Assembly (NCBI RefSeq): GCF_000284595.1
Contig: NC_017671.1
Location: 1,769,001-1,833,000, forward strand
DNA: 64,000 nt
Reading direction: 5' to 3'
From: Stenotrophomonas maltophilia D457
GTDB taxonomy: Bacteria > Pseudomonadota > Gammaproteobacteria > Xanthomonadales > Xanthomonadaceae
Below the pieces are notes generated by a model that had not been told where the DNA came from, did no database searches, and saw nothing but the letters and a program-made list of their open reading frames with translations. Numbering within the stretch: the stretch's first letter is position 1; every line of letters begins with the position of its first letter. Position numbers and translations under genes: made by a program. This document shows positions 47,238 to 58,499 of this stretch, piece by piece.

Positions 47238-48534
47238 CGGCCTGCTCGTCGGACAGCGTGCGCAGCAGCAGCTTGTCCACCCGCGCACCGTCCAGGTCGA
47301 CCACTTCGAAGCGCCAGCCGGCCCAGTCGAAGTACTCGCCTGCGTGCGGGATGCGGCCGAAGTAGTGGATGCACATGCCGGCCAGGGTGTAGTAATCGCC
47401 GTCCTCGGCATCGGGCAGCTCGTTGCTGCCGATCAGTTCGCGCAGGTCTTCGATCGGCAGCGAGCCATCCACCAGCAGCGAACCGTCCTCGCGGGTCACC
47501 ACCAGCGCATCTTCATCGGCATTCTCCACCGCCTGCAGGCGGCCGACCACGGCGCCCATCAGGTCGCTGATGGTCACCAGGCCCTGGATCTCGCCGTACT
47601 CGTCCACCACCAGCGCCATCGACTGCTGTTCCTCGCGGAAGATCTCCAGCAGCTTCATCGCGTGGGTCGATTCGGACACGTAGAGCGGTTCGCGCAGGGT
47701 CTGGAACAGCGCGTTGTCGCCGCGCGCCATGCGCGTGGCCAGCGATTTCAATTCAAGTACGCCGACCACGTCCATGTCGTTGTCGCGGTACACCGGGTAC
47801 CGCGAGAACTCGTGCTCGGCCATGATTTCCAGGTTGCGCTCCAGCCCGGCCTGGGTGTCCAGCCAGGCAATGCGGTTGCGCGGGGTCATCAGGCTGTCGG
47901 CGGTGCGGTCGCCCAGGCGCATGACGCGGTTCATCATGTCACGCTCGTGGGCGTCGATCACACCGGCTTCGTGGCTCTCGGCCACCAGCATGCGGATCTC
48001 TTCCTCAGTCACCGAGGCGACTTCATCCTTGCCCAGGCCGAACAGGCGCAGCACCAGCTGGGTGGTCCTGGACAGCAGCCAGACGAAGGGCAGGGCCAGC
48101 TTGGCCAGCCAGCTCATCGGCATCGCGACCAGGCCGGCAATGGCCTCCGAGCGGGTCAGCGCCAGGCGCTTGGGCACCAGTTCGCCGAAGATCAGCGTGA
48201 TGAAGGTGATCAGGCTGACGGCCAGCGCGGTACCGATGTTGCCCGCGTACGCAAACCCCGGCATCAGCCCCTGGATCCAGCCGGCGAAGGCCTCGCCCAG
48301 CGCCTCACCGCCGAGGTAGCCGGTCAGCACGCCGATCACGGTGATGCCGATCTGCACGGTGGACAGGAAGCTCTCCGGCTTCTCGGACAGCTCCAGCGCC
48401 TTGGCCGCGCGCTTGGAGGTGGCAGCCATCTGCTTCAGGCGGCTCTTGCGCGAGGTCATGACCGACATCTCGGACATGGCGAAGAAGCCGTTCAGCAGAA
48501 CAAGCGCGAAGACAATCAGGATCATTTCAAACAC
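47221..48534 (-). CDS. CNNM/CBS/CorC_HlyC family transporter (hemolysin-C type)
   Basis: A 437-aa protein with an N-terminal CNNM (DUF21) membrane region of three to four helices (residues 1-150, NGFFAMSEMSVMTSRKSRLK). Two CBS motifs follow (VMRLGDRTADSLMTPRNRIA near 205; VVDEYGEIQGLVTISDLMG near 315), with a CorC_HlyC domain at the end. Such proteins are linked to magnesium efflux or tolerance and are regulated by nucleotides bound to the CBS pair. Start ATG 48534. It shares an operon with exoD. Confidence 0.92.
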   Translation of the reverse strand: MFEMILIVFALVLLNGFFAMSEMSVMTSRKSRLKQMAATSKRAAKALELSEKPESFLSTVQIGITVIGVLTGYLGGEALGEAFAGWIQGLMPGFAYAGNIGTALAVSLITFITLIFGELVPKRLALTRSEAIAGLVAMPMSWLAKLALPFVWLLSRTTQLVLRLFGLGKDEVASVTEEEIRMLVAESHEAGVIDAHERDMMNRVMRLGDRTADSLMTPRNRIAWLDTQAGLERNLEIMAEHEFSRYPVYRDNDMDVVGVLELKSLATRMARGDNALFQTLREPLYVSESTHAMKLLEIFREEQQSMALVVDEYGEIQGLVTISDLMGAVVGRLQAVENADEDALVVTREDGSLLVDGSLPIEDLRELIGSNELPDAEDGDYYTLAGMCIHYFGRIPHAGEYFDWAGWRFEVVDLDGARVDKLLLRTLSDEQADELTA

Positions 48535-48817
48535 GGGCGTCGTCCCCGGTTGGTGGCAGGGAGGGCGGGTGCTGGCGATGGCGGCAGGCGCTCAGGAACG
48601 GGGTCCGGCGCGGCGCAGGGGGATAAGGGTCGTCGTCCATAAGGTGCGCCCGAAGGCGCGCTGGCATCTTAGCAAAGGGGCATGGCAGGGTGGCAACCGC
48701 CTGTTCAGGTTGGGGGTTCCAAGGCCTCGAAAGGGGGCGGGGATACCCGTGATGGTCATCTAGCCGTCATAATTCCGTCTGGTGCCGTCCTTCCCGCGAC
48801 GGCTGACAGGTTTCTCA

Positions 48818-49444
48818 ATGTTCTCTCTGCAGACCATTTTCGGTTCCGGCAAACAGTTCTACACCCTGCTCGATGAGGCTGCCGTCGCGGCTTCCGACGC
48901 CGCCAAGGCGCTGCATTCCATGCTGCGCGAGGCCGACCGCCAGCCCGCGCTGGACGCCTTCAAGCTGGCCCGCCTGCGCGAACGCGCGGCCTCGGACAAG
49001 ATCAGCCAGGCGCTGGTGGACAGCTTCATGACCCCGATCGAGCGCGAAGACATCGAAGCGCTGGGCTCGGCGCTGTACAAGATTCCCAAGCAGATCGAGA
49101 AGTTCGCCGACCGCTATTCGCTGGCCACGACGCACCTGGAGCACATCGACTTCGCGCCGCGCGCGGCGATGCTCGAACAGGCCGCCGGCGTGGTGGTGGA
49201 GATGGTGGCCGACCTGCGCCACATGAACCTGGACCGGATGACCGCGCTCAACGAGAAGCTGCGCTCGCTGGAGAACGAGGCCGACCGCCTGATGCTCGAG
49301 CTGTACCGCGACATCTATTCGGGCCGCCTGGACAACCTGCAGATGTTCCTGCTGAAGGAGTTCTTCGAGATCCTGGAAAAGGCCATCGACCGCTGCCGCG
49401 AGGCTGGCGTGGTGGCGTACCAGATCGTGTTGAAGAACAGCTGA
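48818..49444 (+). CDS. PhoU-like DUF47 protein paired with Pit
   Basis: ATG 48818; 208 aa, wholly helical with the DUF47 pattern (MTPIEREDIEALGSALYKIP, ENEADRLMLELYRDIYSG, LKEFFEILEKAIDRCREAGV). DUF47 proteins resemble PhoU and are almost always coded directly before a Pit transporter, as here (13-nt spacing), where they are thought to regulate phosphate uptake. Cytoplasmic, membrane associated by partner. Confidence 0.93.
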   Translation: MFSLQTIFGSGKQFYTLLDEAAVAASDAAKALHSMLREADRQPALDAFKLARLRERAASDKISQALVDSFMTPIEREDIEALGSALYKIPKQIEKFADRYSLATTHLEHIDFAPRAAMLEQAAGVVVEMVADLRHMNLDRMTALNEKLRSLENEADRLMLELYRDIYSGRLDNLQMFLLKEFFEILEKAIDRCREAGVVAYQIVLKNS

Positions 49445-49457
49445 CGGACGCCGCCGC

Positions 49458-50579
49458 ATGTTGACCCTTGTCCTGGTGGTGATCCTGGCCGCGCTCGTCT
49501 TCGAGTTCATCAACGGCTTCCACGACACTGCCAACTCCATTGCCACCGTGGTGGCGACCAAGGTGCTCTCGCCCGGCTGGGCGGTGATGCTGGCCGCCTT
49601 CATGAACCTCATCGGTGCACTGACCGGTACCGCGGTGGCGCTGACCATCGCCTCGGGCCTGCTCAACACCAACGTGGTCGAGGTCACCCCGCAGGTGATC
49701 CTGTGCGCCCTGCTGGGCGGCATCATCTGGAACCTGATCACCTGGTGGAAGGGCCTGCCGTCCTCGTCCTCGCACGCCCTGATCGGTGGCCTCTGCGGCG
49801 CCGGCCTGGCTGCCGCCCACAACAACTGGGACGCGCTGATCTGGTCCGAGCGCCTAGGCAGCTGGGCGCAGAACAAGGGCCTGCTGTGGAAGGTGTTCGT
49901 GCCGATGATCACCTCGCCGATTGCCGGTTTCCTGCTCGGCATCGTGGTGATGGTGCTGCTGTGGGCGCTGATCGCCGGCCTGGCCAAGATCGGTGGTGCC
50001 ATCGGCCGCCTGGCGCGTCCGCGCATCGTCAACGCCTTCTTCGGCAAGGCGCAGATCGCCTCGGCGGCCTACATGGGCTTCGCCCACGGCCACAACGACG
50101 CGCAGAAGACCATGGGCATCATCGCCATGACCCTGATCGGTGCCGAAGCCACCGGCGCATTGAACGACCTGCCGTCCTGGCTGGCCTTCATGCACCCGGA
50201 CGCGCATGCCGGTGATGGCATCGCGATGTGGATCGTGCTCACCTGCGCGGTGGTGATGGCGGCCGGTACCGCTTCGGGCGGCTGGAAGATCATCAAGACC
50301 CTGGGCCACAAGATGGTCAAGCTGCACCCGATCCACGGCTTCGCCGCGGAGACCAGCTCGGCCACCATCCTGACCCTGGCGGCCCACTTCGGCATGCCGG
50401 TCTCGACCACGCACAGCATCTCCACCGCGATCATGGGCGTCGGCTTCGCCAAGAACCCGCGCTCGCTGAAGTTCGGCGTGATCGAGCGCATCGTCTGGGC
50501 CTGGATCCTGACCATCCCGGCGGCCGGTGGCTGTGCGTACCTGATCCTGAAGCTGTTCGAGCTGTTCGGCTGGACCTGA
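49458..50579 (+). CDS. pit: Inorganic phosphate transporter (Pit family)
   Basis: A 373-aa membrane protein of about 10 helices with the two inverted Pit signatures, FINGFHDTANSIATVVATKV near residue 18 and MGFAHGHNDAQKTMGIIAMT near 205, plus GLPSSSSHALIGGL and GMPVSTTHSISTAIMGVGF. Pit proteins carry metal-phosphate in symport with protons. The DUF47 gene ahead is its partner. A strong intrinsic terminator follows at 50603-50632. Confidence 0.96.
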   Translation: MLTLVLVVILAALVFEFINGFHDTANSIATVVATKVLSPGWAVMLAAFMNLIGALTGTAVALTIASGLLNTNVVEVTPQVILCALLGGIIWNLITWWKGLPSSSSHALIGGLCGAGLAAAHNNWDALIWSERLGSWAQNKGLLWKVFVPMITSPIAGFLLGIVVMVLLWALIAGLAKIGGAIGRLARPRIVNAFFGKAQIASAAYMGFAHGHNDAQKTMGIIAMTLIGAEATGALNDLPSWLAFMHPDAHAGDGIAMWIVLTCAVVMAAGTASGGWKIIKTLGHKMVKLHPIHGFAAETSSATILTLAAHFGMPVSTTHSISTAIMGVGFAKNPRSLKFGVIERIVWAWILTIPAAGGCAYLILKLFELFGWT

Positions 50580-50602
50580 TCGCCACGCCAGGGTTGCAAA
50601 CG

Positions 50603-50632
50603 AAAAAGCCCGCCGTATCAGGCGGGCTTTTT
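50603..50632. terminator. Intrinsic terminator after pit
   Basis: AAAAAGCCCGCC and its complement around a 6-nt loop, with T-runs in both directions. Confidence 0.95.
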
Positions 50633-50654
50633 CATGGGCAAGAATTTTCCGCAC

Positions 50655-50812
50655 CCACCGTGTCGACCAAGGTCGACACCTACCAGAGCAGAACCAGGGT
50701 CAGGGCCCGTTGCCAAGCAACGGGATCCGCCCCCGTGCCGACCAACGGTCGGCACCCACCAACAGCCGTCAGGAAGCCAGCTTTTGCAGTTGCCGTTGCC
50801 GTTGCCGTTGCC
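50655..50812. repeat. SMAG-like palindromes and a GTTGCC hexamer array
   Basis: GTGTCGACCAAGGTCGACACC (50660-50680) and GTGCCGACCAACGGTCGGCAC (50735-50756) are SMAG variants in tandem. Next to them four GTTGCC units run from about 50789 to 50812. There is no gene in this interval. Confidence 0.75.
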
Positions 50813-50855
50813 GTGGCTGCCAGCGGGTGCCGGGCCGCAGGCCCGGCCAAACCCC

Positions 50856-52352
50856 TCAATTACGCTGGAACAACGCCTGTACATCCTTGCGGAACGCCGC
50901 CTGGCTGTCCGCCCGGCTGTAGAACATGTGCCCGCCCGGATAACTGCGCACCTGCACCCGGTCCGGATTGCTGCCCATCGTCGGCATCTGGTCCACGGTC
51001 AGGATCGAGCCCATGAACGGGCACGACAGGTCGTTCCAGCCATGCACGATCAGCACCTGCAGATGCGGGTCGATCGCCACCGCCTGGCGCAGCTGGGTCA
51101 CCGCACCCTGGCGCAGTTCGCCATTGCGGTCCCACAGCCGGTTCACGTCGTAGTTCAGCGCCTGGTAGCGCGCATCTACTTTCCAGCCGACCACGCGCGT
51201 CACGAAGTCGACCATCGCCGTGGTGGTCGGCGCGATGATGCTGTCCAGCAGTGGGTCGTTGGCGCGCTGCTCCGGATCATTCGGGAACGGATCGAACGCG
51301 GTCACGTTGGAGTCGTAGCGGCTGCCCAGCGTGCCCTTGTCGCGGAACACTTCACGCAGGTAGGCCTGGGTCTCCAGGCGCCCGCCAGCGCGGCGCACGA
51401 ACTGCGGGTCCAGTCCGGTCAGCGCGGTGACCCGGCGCAGCATGGCTTCCGTAGCCTGCGGATCGCTGCGGCCCTTCATCAACGCGGTGGCGTAATCGCC
51501 ACGGGTGTACTCCACCACCTCGCGCATCGCCGCATCGGTCAGCTTGCCCTGGCGCTCCAGGTGCGCCGCGGCGATCGACGGCAGCGTCTGCATCCACGCC
51601 ATCGGCGAGACATCGGCGTTGTCTTCCAGCGTCGGGCTCAGGTAGGGCGAGACCAGCACCAGTCCGTTCATTGCCACGCCCAGCCGGGTCTGCAGGAAGT
51701 GGGTGATGCGCGGGCCGCGGTAGCCACCGTAGCTCTCGCCGGTCAGGTACTTGCGCGAGGCCATGCGCTGGTTGCGCAGCAGCCAGTCGTAGATCGAGCG
51801 CGACAGGTATTCGACGTCGGCACTGGGGTTGTAGAGCGCTTTCTTGGCTTCATCGTCGCCGATCCGCGCGCGGCTGAAGCCGGTACCGACCGGATCGATG
51901 AACACCAGATCGGTGAAGTCCAGCCAGGTGCCCGGGTTGTCGTGCAGGGTGGCCGGCGCCGATGCGCTGTCACCCTCTGAGCCGAAGGTCACCACCTTGG
52001 GCCCGATCGCGCCCATGTTGAGATACACCGACGACGCACCGGGGCCGCCATTGAGCGCGAAGGTCACCGGCCGGTCCTTGCCCGGCATCGTGTAGGCGGT
52101 GAACACCACATCGGCGATCACCTTGCCCTTGGCATCGCGTACCGGCAGGGTGCCGACGGTGGCGGTGTAGTCCAGGGTGCGGCCGGCCAGGCGCATGCTC
52201 TGGCGGGCCGAGGCGTCGGCGGGCAGCGCAGGCGCTTCGGTCTTGTCGTCTTTCGGGTCGGGCTTGCCCTCGGCGTCGGGCGCGGCCAGCACGCTGGCAG
52301 GGGCGATGAGCAGGCCGACGCAGAGCGCGGCAGTGTGCAGCAGGGACTTCAT
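50856..52352 (-). CDS. Exported S10-family serine carboxypeptidase-like protein
   Basis: ATG 52352; 498 aa. Signal peptide MKSLLHTAALCVGLLIAPAS then VLA, with cleavage before APDAEG, places it in the periplasm or outside. NGGPGASSVYLNMGAIGP near residue 95, the nucleophile GESYGG near 200, LIVHGWNDLSCPFMGS and a C-terminal SYPGGHMFY give the Ser-Asp-His triad of peptidase S10. Those enzymes remove C-terminal residues at acidic pH. Common and often multiple in Xanthomonadaceae. Confidence 0.92.
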   Translation of the reverse strand: MKSLLHTAALCVGLLIAPASVLAAPDAEGKPDPKDDKTEAPALPADASARQSMRLAGRTLDYTATVGTLPVRDAKGKVIADVVFTAYTMPGKDRPVTFALNGGPGASSVYLNMGAIGPKVVTFGSEGDSASAPATLHDNPGTWLDFTDLVFIDPVGTGFSRARIGDDEAKKALYNPSADVEYLSRSIYDWLLRNQRMASRKYLTGESYGGYRGPRITHFLQTRLGVAMNGLVLVSPYLSPTLEDNADVSPMAWMQTLPSIAAAHLERQGKLTDAAMREVVEYTRGDYATALMKGRSDPQATEAMLRRVTALTGLDPQFVRRAGGRLETQAYLREVFRDKGTLGSRYDSNVTAFDPFPNDPEQRANDPLLDSIIAPTTTAMVDFVTRVVGWKVDARYQALNYDVNRLWDRNGELRQGAVTQLRQAVAIDPHLQVLIVHGWNDLSCPFMGSILTVDQMPTMGSNPDRVQVRSYPGGHMFYSRADSQAAFRKDVQALFQRN

Positions 52353-52462
52353 GGCACCGGTTCGGCAGCGGAAGGGGGTTCCGATGCTAGGCCGGTGGCG
52401 GGCCATGCCGTATGTGTCCAAAGGCATGGCCGTGCGTTGAGCCCGCTACTGGCCAGATTGGG

Positions 52463-53056
52463 TCAAGCGGGGAGGGTGGCTGCGGCGTCGTCATCGGCCA
52501 GCAGGCCGTAGACGGCCGAGTCGGCCAGCTGCCCCTGGATGCGCCAGCGCTGGCGCAGCACCCCCTCGCGGTGGAAGCCCAGGCGTTCCAGCACGTGCGC
52601 GGACGGCGCATTGCGCGGGTCGATCTCGGCTTCCACCCGGTGCAGGTGCAGGGTGCGGAACAGGTAGGCCAGTACCTGTTGCAGGGCCTCGTGCATATAG
52701 CCCTGGCCCTGGCGATCGGGTGCCAGCAGGTAGCCGATCTCGGCGCGCGCCGCATCGCGGTCCACCGCGAATACCACGCAGATGCCCAGCAGCGGACCTT
52801 CCAGCGACTCGCGCACGGCCAGCTTCAGCTGGGTGCCGATGGCATGGGCGGCGAGGTCATCGTCGATCTGCTCGCGCGCTTCGGCCAGTCGCGTCCAGGC
52901 TGGATGGTTCCACCATCGCATGACATCCGGGTTGGACTGCAGCGTGAACAGCGCGGCGGCGTCGTCACGACGGATCGGGCTCAGGACCAGCCGTGCACTG
53001 TGCAGCGGCAGGCCGGGGAACAGCAGCGAGTGGCTGGCCAATACGATGGTCCACAC
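52463..53056 (-). CDS. GNAT acetyltransferase (RimJ/RimL-like)
   Basis: About 197 aa; no ATG precedes the domain, so GTG 53056 is taken as the start (a TTG 12 nt later is possible). The GNAT fold shows LHSARLVLSPIRRDDAAALF at the start, EIGYLLAPDRQGQGYMHEAL as the acetyl-CoA motif and NAPSAHVLERLGFHREGVLR. This is the RimJ/RimL group that modifies protein N termini or small amines. It stands alone next to a repeat element. Confidence 0.82.
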   Translation of the reverse strand: MWTIVLASHSLLFPGLPLHSARLVLSPIRRDDAAALFTLQSNPDVMRWWNHPAWTRLAEAREQIDDDLAAHAIGTQLKLAVRESLEGPLLGICVVFAVDRDAARAEIGYLLAPDRQGQGYMHEALQQVLAYLFRTLHLHRVEAEIDPRNAPSAHVLERLGFHREGVLRQRWRIQGQLADSAVYGLLADDDAAATLPA

Positions 53057-53119
53057 GGGTGGACGCGCATTATGGCGCTGCCGGGTTTGCCGATGGGGGC
53101 GGATGGGGTCGGAGCGCAT

Positions 53120-53211
53120 GGGGTCGGATCCGTTTCCTGACAGGAAACGGCTCTGACCCCACTGCCGCCAACCGGGTCAGAGCCCTTTCCTGCGGAAAGG
53201 GATCCGACCCC
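53120..53211. repeat. Two inverted GGGGTCGGATCC elements (copies 2 and 3)
   Basis: Copy 2 (53120-53160) has stem CGTTTCCT/AGGAAACG; copy 3 (53174-53211) is in the opposite direction with stem CCCTTTCC/GGAAAGGG. Each keeps the ends GGGGTCGGATCC and GGCTCTGACCC. The pair sits 9 nt from the parE stop codon and may form its terminator. Confidence 0.78.
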
Positions 53212-53219
53212 GCTCCGGA

Positions 53220-55109
53220 TCAGACTTCCAGCGAAGCCAGGTCGCCCTTCGACTCCAGCCAGCCCTTGCGGTCGGACGCGCGCTTCTTGGCCAGCAGCAT
53301 GTCCATCAGCGAACGGGTCTGCTCGCCATCGTCCACGGTCAGCTGCACCAGGCGGCGCGTATCCGGATGGATGGTCGACTCGCGCAGCTGGTTCGGGTTC
53401 ATCTCGCCCAGGCCCTTGAAGCGGGTGACGTTGACTGCGCCCTTGATCTTCTCGCGCTCGATCTTGTCCAGCATCGAACGCTTCTCTTCCTCATCCAGGG
53501 CGTAGAACACCTGCTTGCCCACGTCGATGCGGAACAGCGGCGGCATTGCCACGAACACGTGGCCGGCATCGACCAGCGCCGGGAAATGCCTGAGGAACAG
53601 CGCGGTCAGCAGGGTGGCGATATGCAGGCCGTCGGAGTCCGCGTCGGCCAGGATCACCACCTTGCCGTAGCGCAGGCCGGTGATGTCGTCCTTGCCGGGG
53701 TCGCAGCCGATGGCCACGGCCAGGTTGTGCACTTCTTCGGAGGCCAGCACGCTGTTGGACGACACTTCCCAGGTGTTGAGGATCTTGCCGCGCAGCGGCA
53801 GGATCGCCTGGAAATCCTTGTCGCGCGCCTGCTTGGCGCTGCCGCCTGCCGAGTCACCTTCCACCAGGAACAGCTCGGTGCGCGACAGGTCCTGGCTGAT
53901 GCAGTCGGCCAGCTTGCCAGGCAGGGCCGGGCCCTGCGTGACCTTCTTGCGGACGACCAGCTTCTCGGTCTTCAGGCGCGCACTGGCGCGCTCGATGGCG
54001 ATCTGCGCGATCTTCTCGCCCAGCTCCACGTTCTGGTTCAGCAACAGGCTGAACGCATCGTGCGCGGCGCCCTCTACAAAGCCGGCGGCCTGGCGCGAGG
54101 ACAGGCGTTCCTTGGTCTGGCCGCTGAACTGCGGGTCGGTCATCTTCAGCGACAGCACGAATGACACCCGGTCCCACACGTCTTCCGGGGCCAGCTTGAC
54201 GCCGCGTGGCAGCAGGTTGCGGAAGTCGCAGAACTCGCGCAGCGCCTCGGTCAGGCCGGTACGCAGGCCGTTGACATGGGTGCCATGCTGGGCGGTCGGA
54301 ATCAGGTTGACATAGCTTTCCTGGACCAGCTCACCTTCCGGCAGCCAGGCCACGGCCCAGTCCACCACCTCGGTGTCCTTCTTGAGGTTGCCGACGAACA
54401 GGTCGGCCGGCAGCGATTCGCGATCGCCCAGTTCCAGCTTCAGGTAGTCGCGCAGGCCGTCTTCGTAGTACCAGGTATCGACTTCACCGGTGGCTTCGTC
54501 GGTCAGCTTGACGGTCAGGCCCGGGCACAGCACGGCCTTGGCGCGCAGCAGGTGCTTCAACGCGCGCACCGCGAACTTGGGCGTGTCGAAGTACTTCGGG
54601 TCCGGCCAGAAGCGCACGCGGGTACCGGTGTTCTTCTTGCCGACGGTGCCGACCACCTCCAGCGGCGTGGCGCGGTCGCCATTGCGGAAGGTGATGCGGT
54701 GTTCGGCACCTTCGCGCTTGATGTGCACCTCCACCAGGGTCGACAGCGCGTTGACCACGCTGACGCCGACGCCATGCAGGCCGCCGGAGAAGGTGTAGTT
54801 GTTGTTGCTGAACTTGCCGCCTGCATGCAGGCGGGTGAGGATCAGTTCGACGCCCGGGATCTTCTCTTCCGGATGGATGTCCACCGGCATGCCGCGGCCG
54901 TCATCGCTGACCTCCACGCTGCCGTCCTTGTACAGGGTGATCTCGATCGAGCGGGCATGGCCGGCGAGGGCCTCGTCCACCGAGTTGTCGATCACTTCCT
55001 GCGCCAGGTGGTTCGGGCGCGCGGTGTCGGTATACATGCCGGGACGGCGCTTGACCGGGTCAAGGCCGGACAGGACTTCAATATCGGCGGCGTTATAGCG
55101 GGCGTTCAT
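53220..55109 (-). CDS. parE: DNA topoisomerase IV subunit B
   Basis: At 629 aa it has full ParE length. The GHKL ATPase part has VIDNSVDEALAGHARSIEIT, DDGRGMPVDIHPEEKIPGVE and SGGLHGVGVSVVNALSTLVE. The TOPRIM part has LVEGDSAGGSAKQARDKDFQ and ADADSDGLHIATLL, with a C-terminal GLGEMNPNQLRESTIHP. It separates linked daughter chromosomes together with ParC, which is not in this window. The short C terminus and the missing GyrB-specific insert argue for ParE over GyrB. Single-gene unit. Confidence 0.95.
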   Translation of the reverse strand: MNARYNAADIEVLSGLDPVKRRPGMYTDTARPNHLAQEVIDNSVDEALAGHARSIEITLYKDGSVEVSDDGRGMPVDIHPEEKIPGVELILTRLHAGGKFSNNNYTFSGGLHGVGVSVVNALSTLVEVHIKREGAEHRITFRNGDRATPLEVVGTVGKKNTGTRVRFWPDPKYFDTPKFAVRALKHLLRAKAVLCPGLTVKLTDEATGEVDTWYYEDGLRDYLKLELGDRESLPADLFVGNLKKDTEVVDWAVAWLPEGELVQESYVNLIPTAQHGTHVNGLRTGLTEALREFCDFRNLLPRGVKLAPEDVWDRVSFVLSLKMTDPQFSGQTKERLSSRQAAGFVEGAAHDAFSLLLNQNVELGEKIAQIAIERASARLKTEKLVVRKKVTQGPALPGKLADCISQDLSRTELFLVEGDSAGGSAKQARDKDFQAILPLRGKILNTWEVSSNSVLASEEVHNLAVAIGCDPGKDDITGLRYGKVVILADADSDGLHIATLLTALFLRHFPALVDAGHVFVAMPPLFRIDVGKQVFYALDEEEKRSMLDKIEREKIKGAVNVTRFKGLGEMNPNQLRESTIHPDTRRLVQLTVDDGEQTRSLMDMLLAKKRASDRKGWLESKGDLASLEV

Positions 55110-55280
55110 CTATCTTCTAAAGCGCGGAGCGACGCGCAAGTGTGCGGTCTGGACGGCGATTTTGCACGCCTGCGGTTCAGCCTCGGCGCCGGGGAGGGGG
55201 TAAAATGGCAGCCGCTGGAATCTGAACGCCGGCGGCCCCATCGGGTCGAAACATCCAAGCCATACCGCGAGGAGGACCTC

Positions 55281-55514
55281 ATGAAGAAGTTGCTGACCGT
55301 TGCAATCCTGGCCGCTGCCGCCGTTGCAGTGCCGCTGGTGGTGGCGCAGAACGCGGGCCAGCCGGCCCCGCAGCAGGGTGACCAGGCCGACAAGGCGCAG
55401 GCCGAGGCCGATGCCAAGGCCAAGCGTCGTGCCCAGGCCAATGCCGAAATGAAGGCGCAGGGCCAGCCGGCCCCGCAGAAGGAAGAAGAGGAAGAAGCGC
55501 GCAAGAAGCGCTGA
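55281..55514 (+). CDS. Small exported Ala/Lys/Glu-rich protein
   Basis: ATG 55281 behind GGAGGA; 77 aa. A signal peptide (MKKLLTVAILAAAAVAVPLV then VAQ) is followed by a repetitive, disordered, charged tail (KAQAEADAKAKRRAQANAEM, then EEEEEARKKR). The PAPQ phrase occurs twice. Function unknown. Because of the strong ribosome site and a following terminator it is clearly a real unit. Possibly periplasmic. Confidence 0.75.
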   Translation: MKKLLTVAILAAAAVAVPLVVAQNAGQPAPQQGDQADKAQAEADAKAKRRAQANAEMKAQGQPAPQKEEEEEARKKR

Positions 55515-55560
55515 TCCCGCAACCTGCCAAGCGCCCTTGCGACAAGGGGTGCGCAACGGA

Positions 55561-55590
55561 ACGCCCCGCTCAGCGGGGCGTTTCTTTTTA
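55561..55590 (+). terminator. Intrinsic terminator
   Basis: ACGCCCCGCT and its complement with a very short loop, followed by TTTCTTTTT. It ends the small exported-protein gene. Confidence 0.9.
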
Positions 55591-55609
55591 GGAACGTGGC
55601 GTCTGCCCC

Positions 55610-55638
55610 TTGGGTTGGCGGCCATCAATCTGTAAACT
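55610..55638 (+). promoter_or_regulatory. Putative pyrG promoter
   Basis: TTGGGT, 17-nt spacer, TAAACT. This would place the start near 55645 and give a leader of about 270 nt before pyrG. Confidence 0.45.
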
Positions 55639-55656
55639 ATGGCTTTCCGGGAGTAA

Positions 55657-57579
<1,923 letters not shown>

Positions 57580-57586
57580 CTTGTGA

Positions 57587-57606
57587 ATGGGGGCTTCGGC
57601 CCCCAT
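57587..57606 (+). terminator. UUCG-loop hairpin between pyrG and kdsA
   Basis: ATGGGGGC-TTCG-GCCCCCAT, a very stable tetraloop hairpin 7 nt after the pyrG stop; no T-run, so probably partial termination or RNA processing. Confidence 0.6.
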
Positions 57607-57668
57607 CCTGCATGCTTCAACCCCCAGCGCACCGGCCCGGCCGGTGCTGCGGACAACAAGGAAACGCC

Positions 57669-58499
57669 ATGAAACTGTGTGGATTCGAGGTCGGGCTGGA
57701 CCAGCCCCTGTTCCTGATCGCCGGCCCCTGCGTGATCGAGTCGATGCAGCTGCAGCTCGATACCGCCGGCAAGCTGAAGGAAGTCACCGACAAGCTCGGC
57801 GTCAACTTCATCTTCAAGTCCAGCTTCGACAAGGCCAACCGCACCTCGGGCACCGCGTTCCGCGGCCCGGGCATGGAAGAGGGCCTGAAGGTCCTGGCCG
57901 AGGTCAGGAAGCAGATCGGCGTGCCGGTGCTGACCGACGTCCATGAGTACACCCCGATGGACGAAGTGGCCTCGGTGGTGGATGTGCTGCAGACCCCGGC
58001 GTTCCTGGTCCGCCAGACCGACTTCATCCGCAAGGTGTGCTCGGCCGGCAAGCCGGTCAACATCAAGAAGGGCCAGTTCCTGGCGCCCTGGGACATGAAG
58101 CCGGTCGTGGAGAAGGCCAAGGCCACCGGCAACGAGCAGATCATGGTCTGCGAGCGCGGTGCCAGCTTCGGCTACAACAACCTGGTCAGCGACATGCGCT
58201 CGCTGGCGGTGATGCGTGATACCGGTTGCCCGGTGGTGTTCGATGCCACCCACTCGGTGCAGTTGCCGGGCGGGCAGGGCACCAGTTCCGGTGGCCAGCG
58301 TGAGCACGTGCCGGTGCTGGCCCGTGCTGCCGTCGCGGTGGGCATCTCCGGCCTGTTCGCCGAGACCCATCCGGATCCGTCCAAGGCCCTGTCCGATGGC
58401 CCCAACGCGTGGCCGCTGGACCAGATGGAAGCGCTGCTCGAGACCCTGATGGAGCTCGACGCGGTGACCAAGAAGCACGGCTTCTCGCGCTTCGCGTGA
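57669..58499 (+). CDS. kdsA: KDO-8-phosphate synthase
   Basis: A 276-aa aldolase from ATG 57669, condensing phosphoenolpyruvate and arabinose 5-phosphate for the LPS inner core. Family sequence is complete: [75 protein letters not shown] and [20 protein letters not shown]. The GTGA overlap links it to a small membrane gene. The order pyrG-kdsA-(two small genes)-eno resembles other gammaproteobacteria, where pyrG, kdsA and eno are neighbours. Confidence 0.97.
   Translation: MKLCGFEVGLDQPLFLIAGPCVIESMQLQLDTAGKLKEVTDKLGVNFIFKSSFDKANRTSGTAFRGPGMEEGLKVLAEVRKQIGVPVLTDVHEYTPMDEVASVVDVLQTPAFLVRQTDFIRKVCSAGKPVNIKKGQFLAPWDMKPVVEKAKATGNEQIMVCERGASFGYNNLVSDMRSLAVMRDTGCPVVFDATHSVQLPGGQGTSSGGQREHVPVLARAAVAVGISGLFAETHPDPSKALSDGPNAWPLDQMEALLETLMELDAVTKKHGFSRFA

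Noticed and set aside
50789..50812. CRISPR-like array
   Set aside because: Pure 6-bp tandem repeat without spacers or cas genes.
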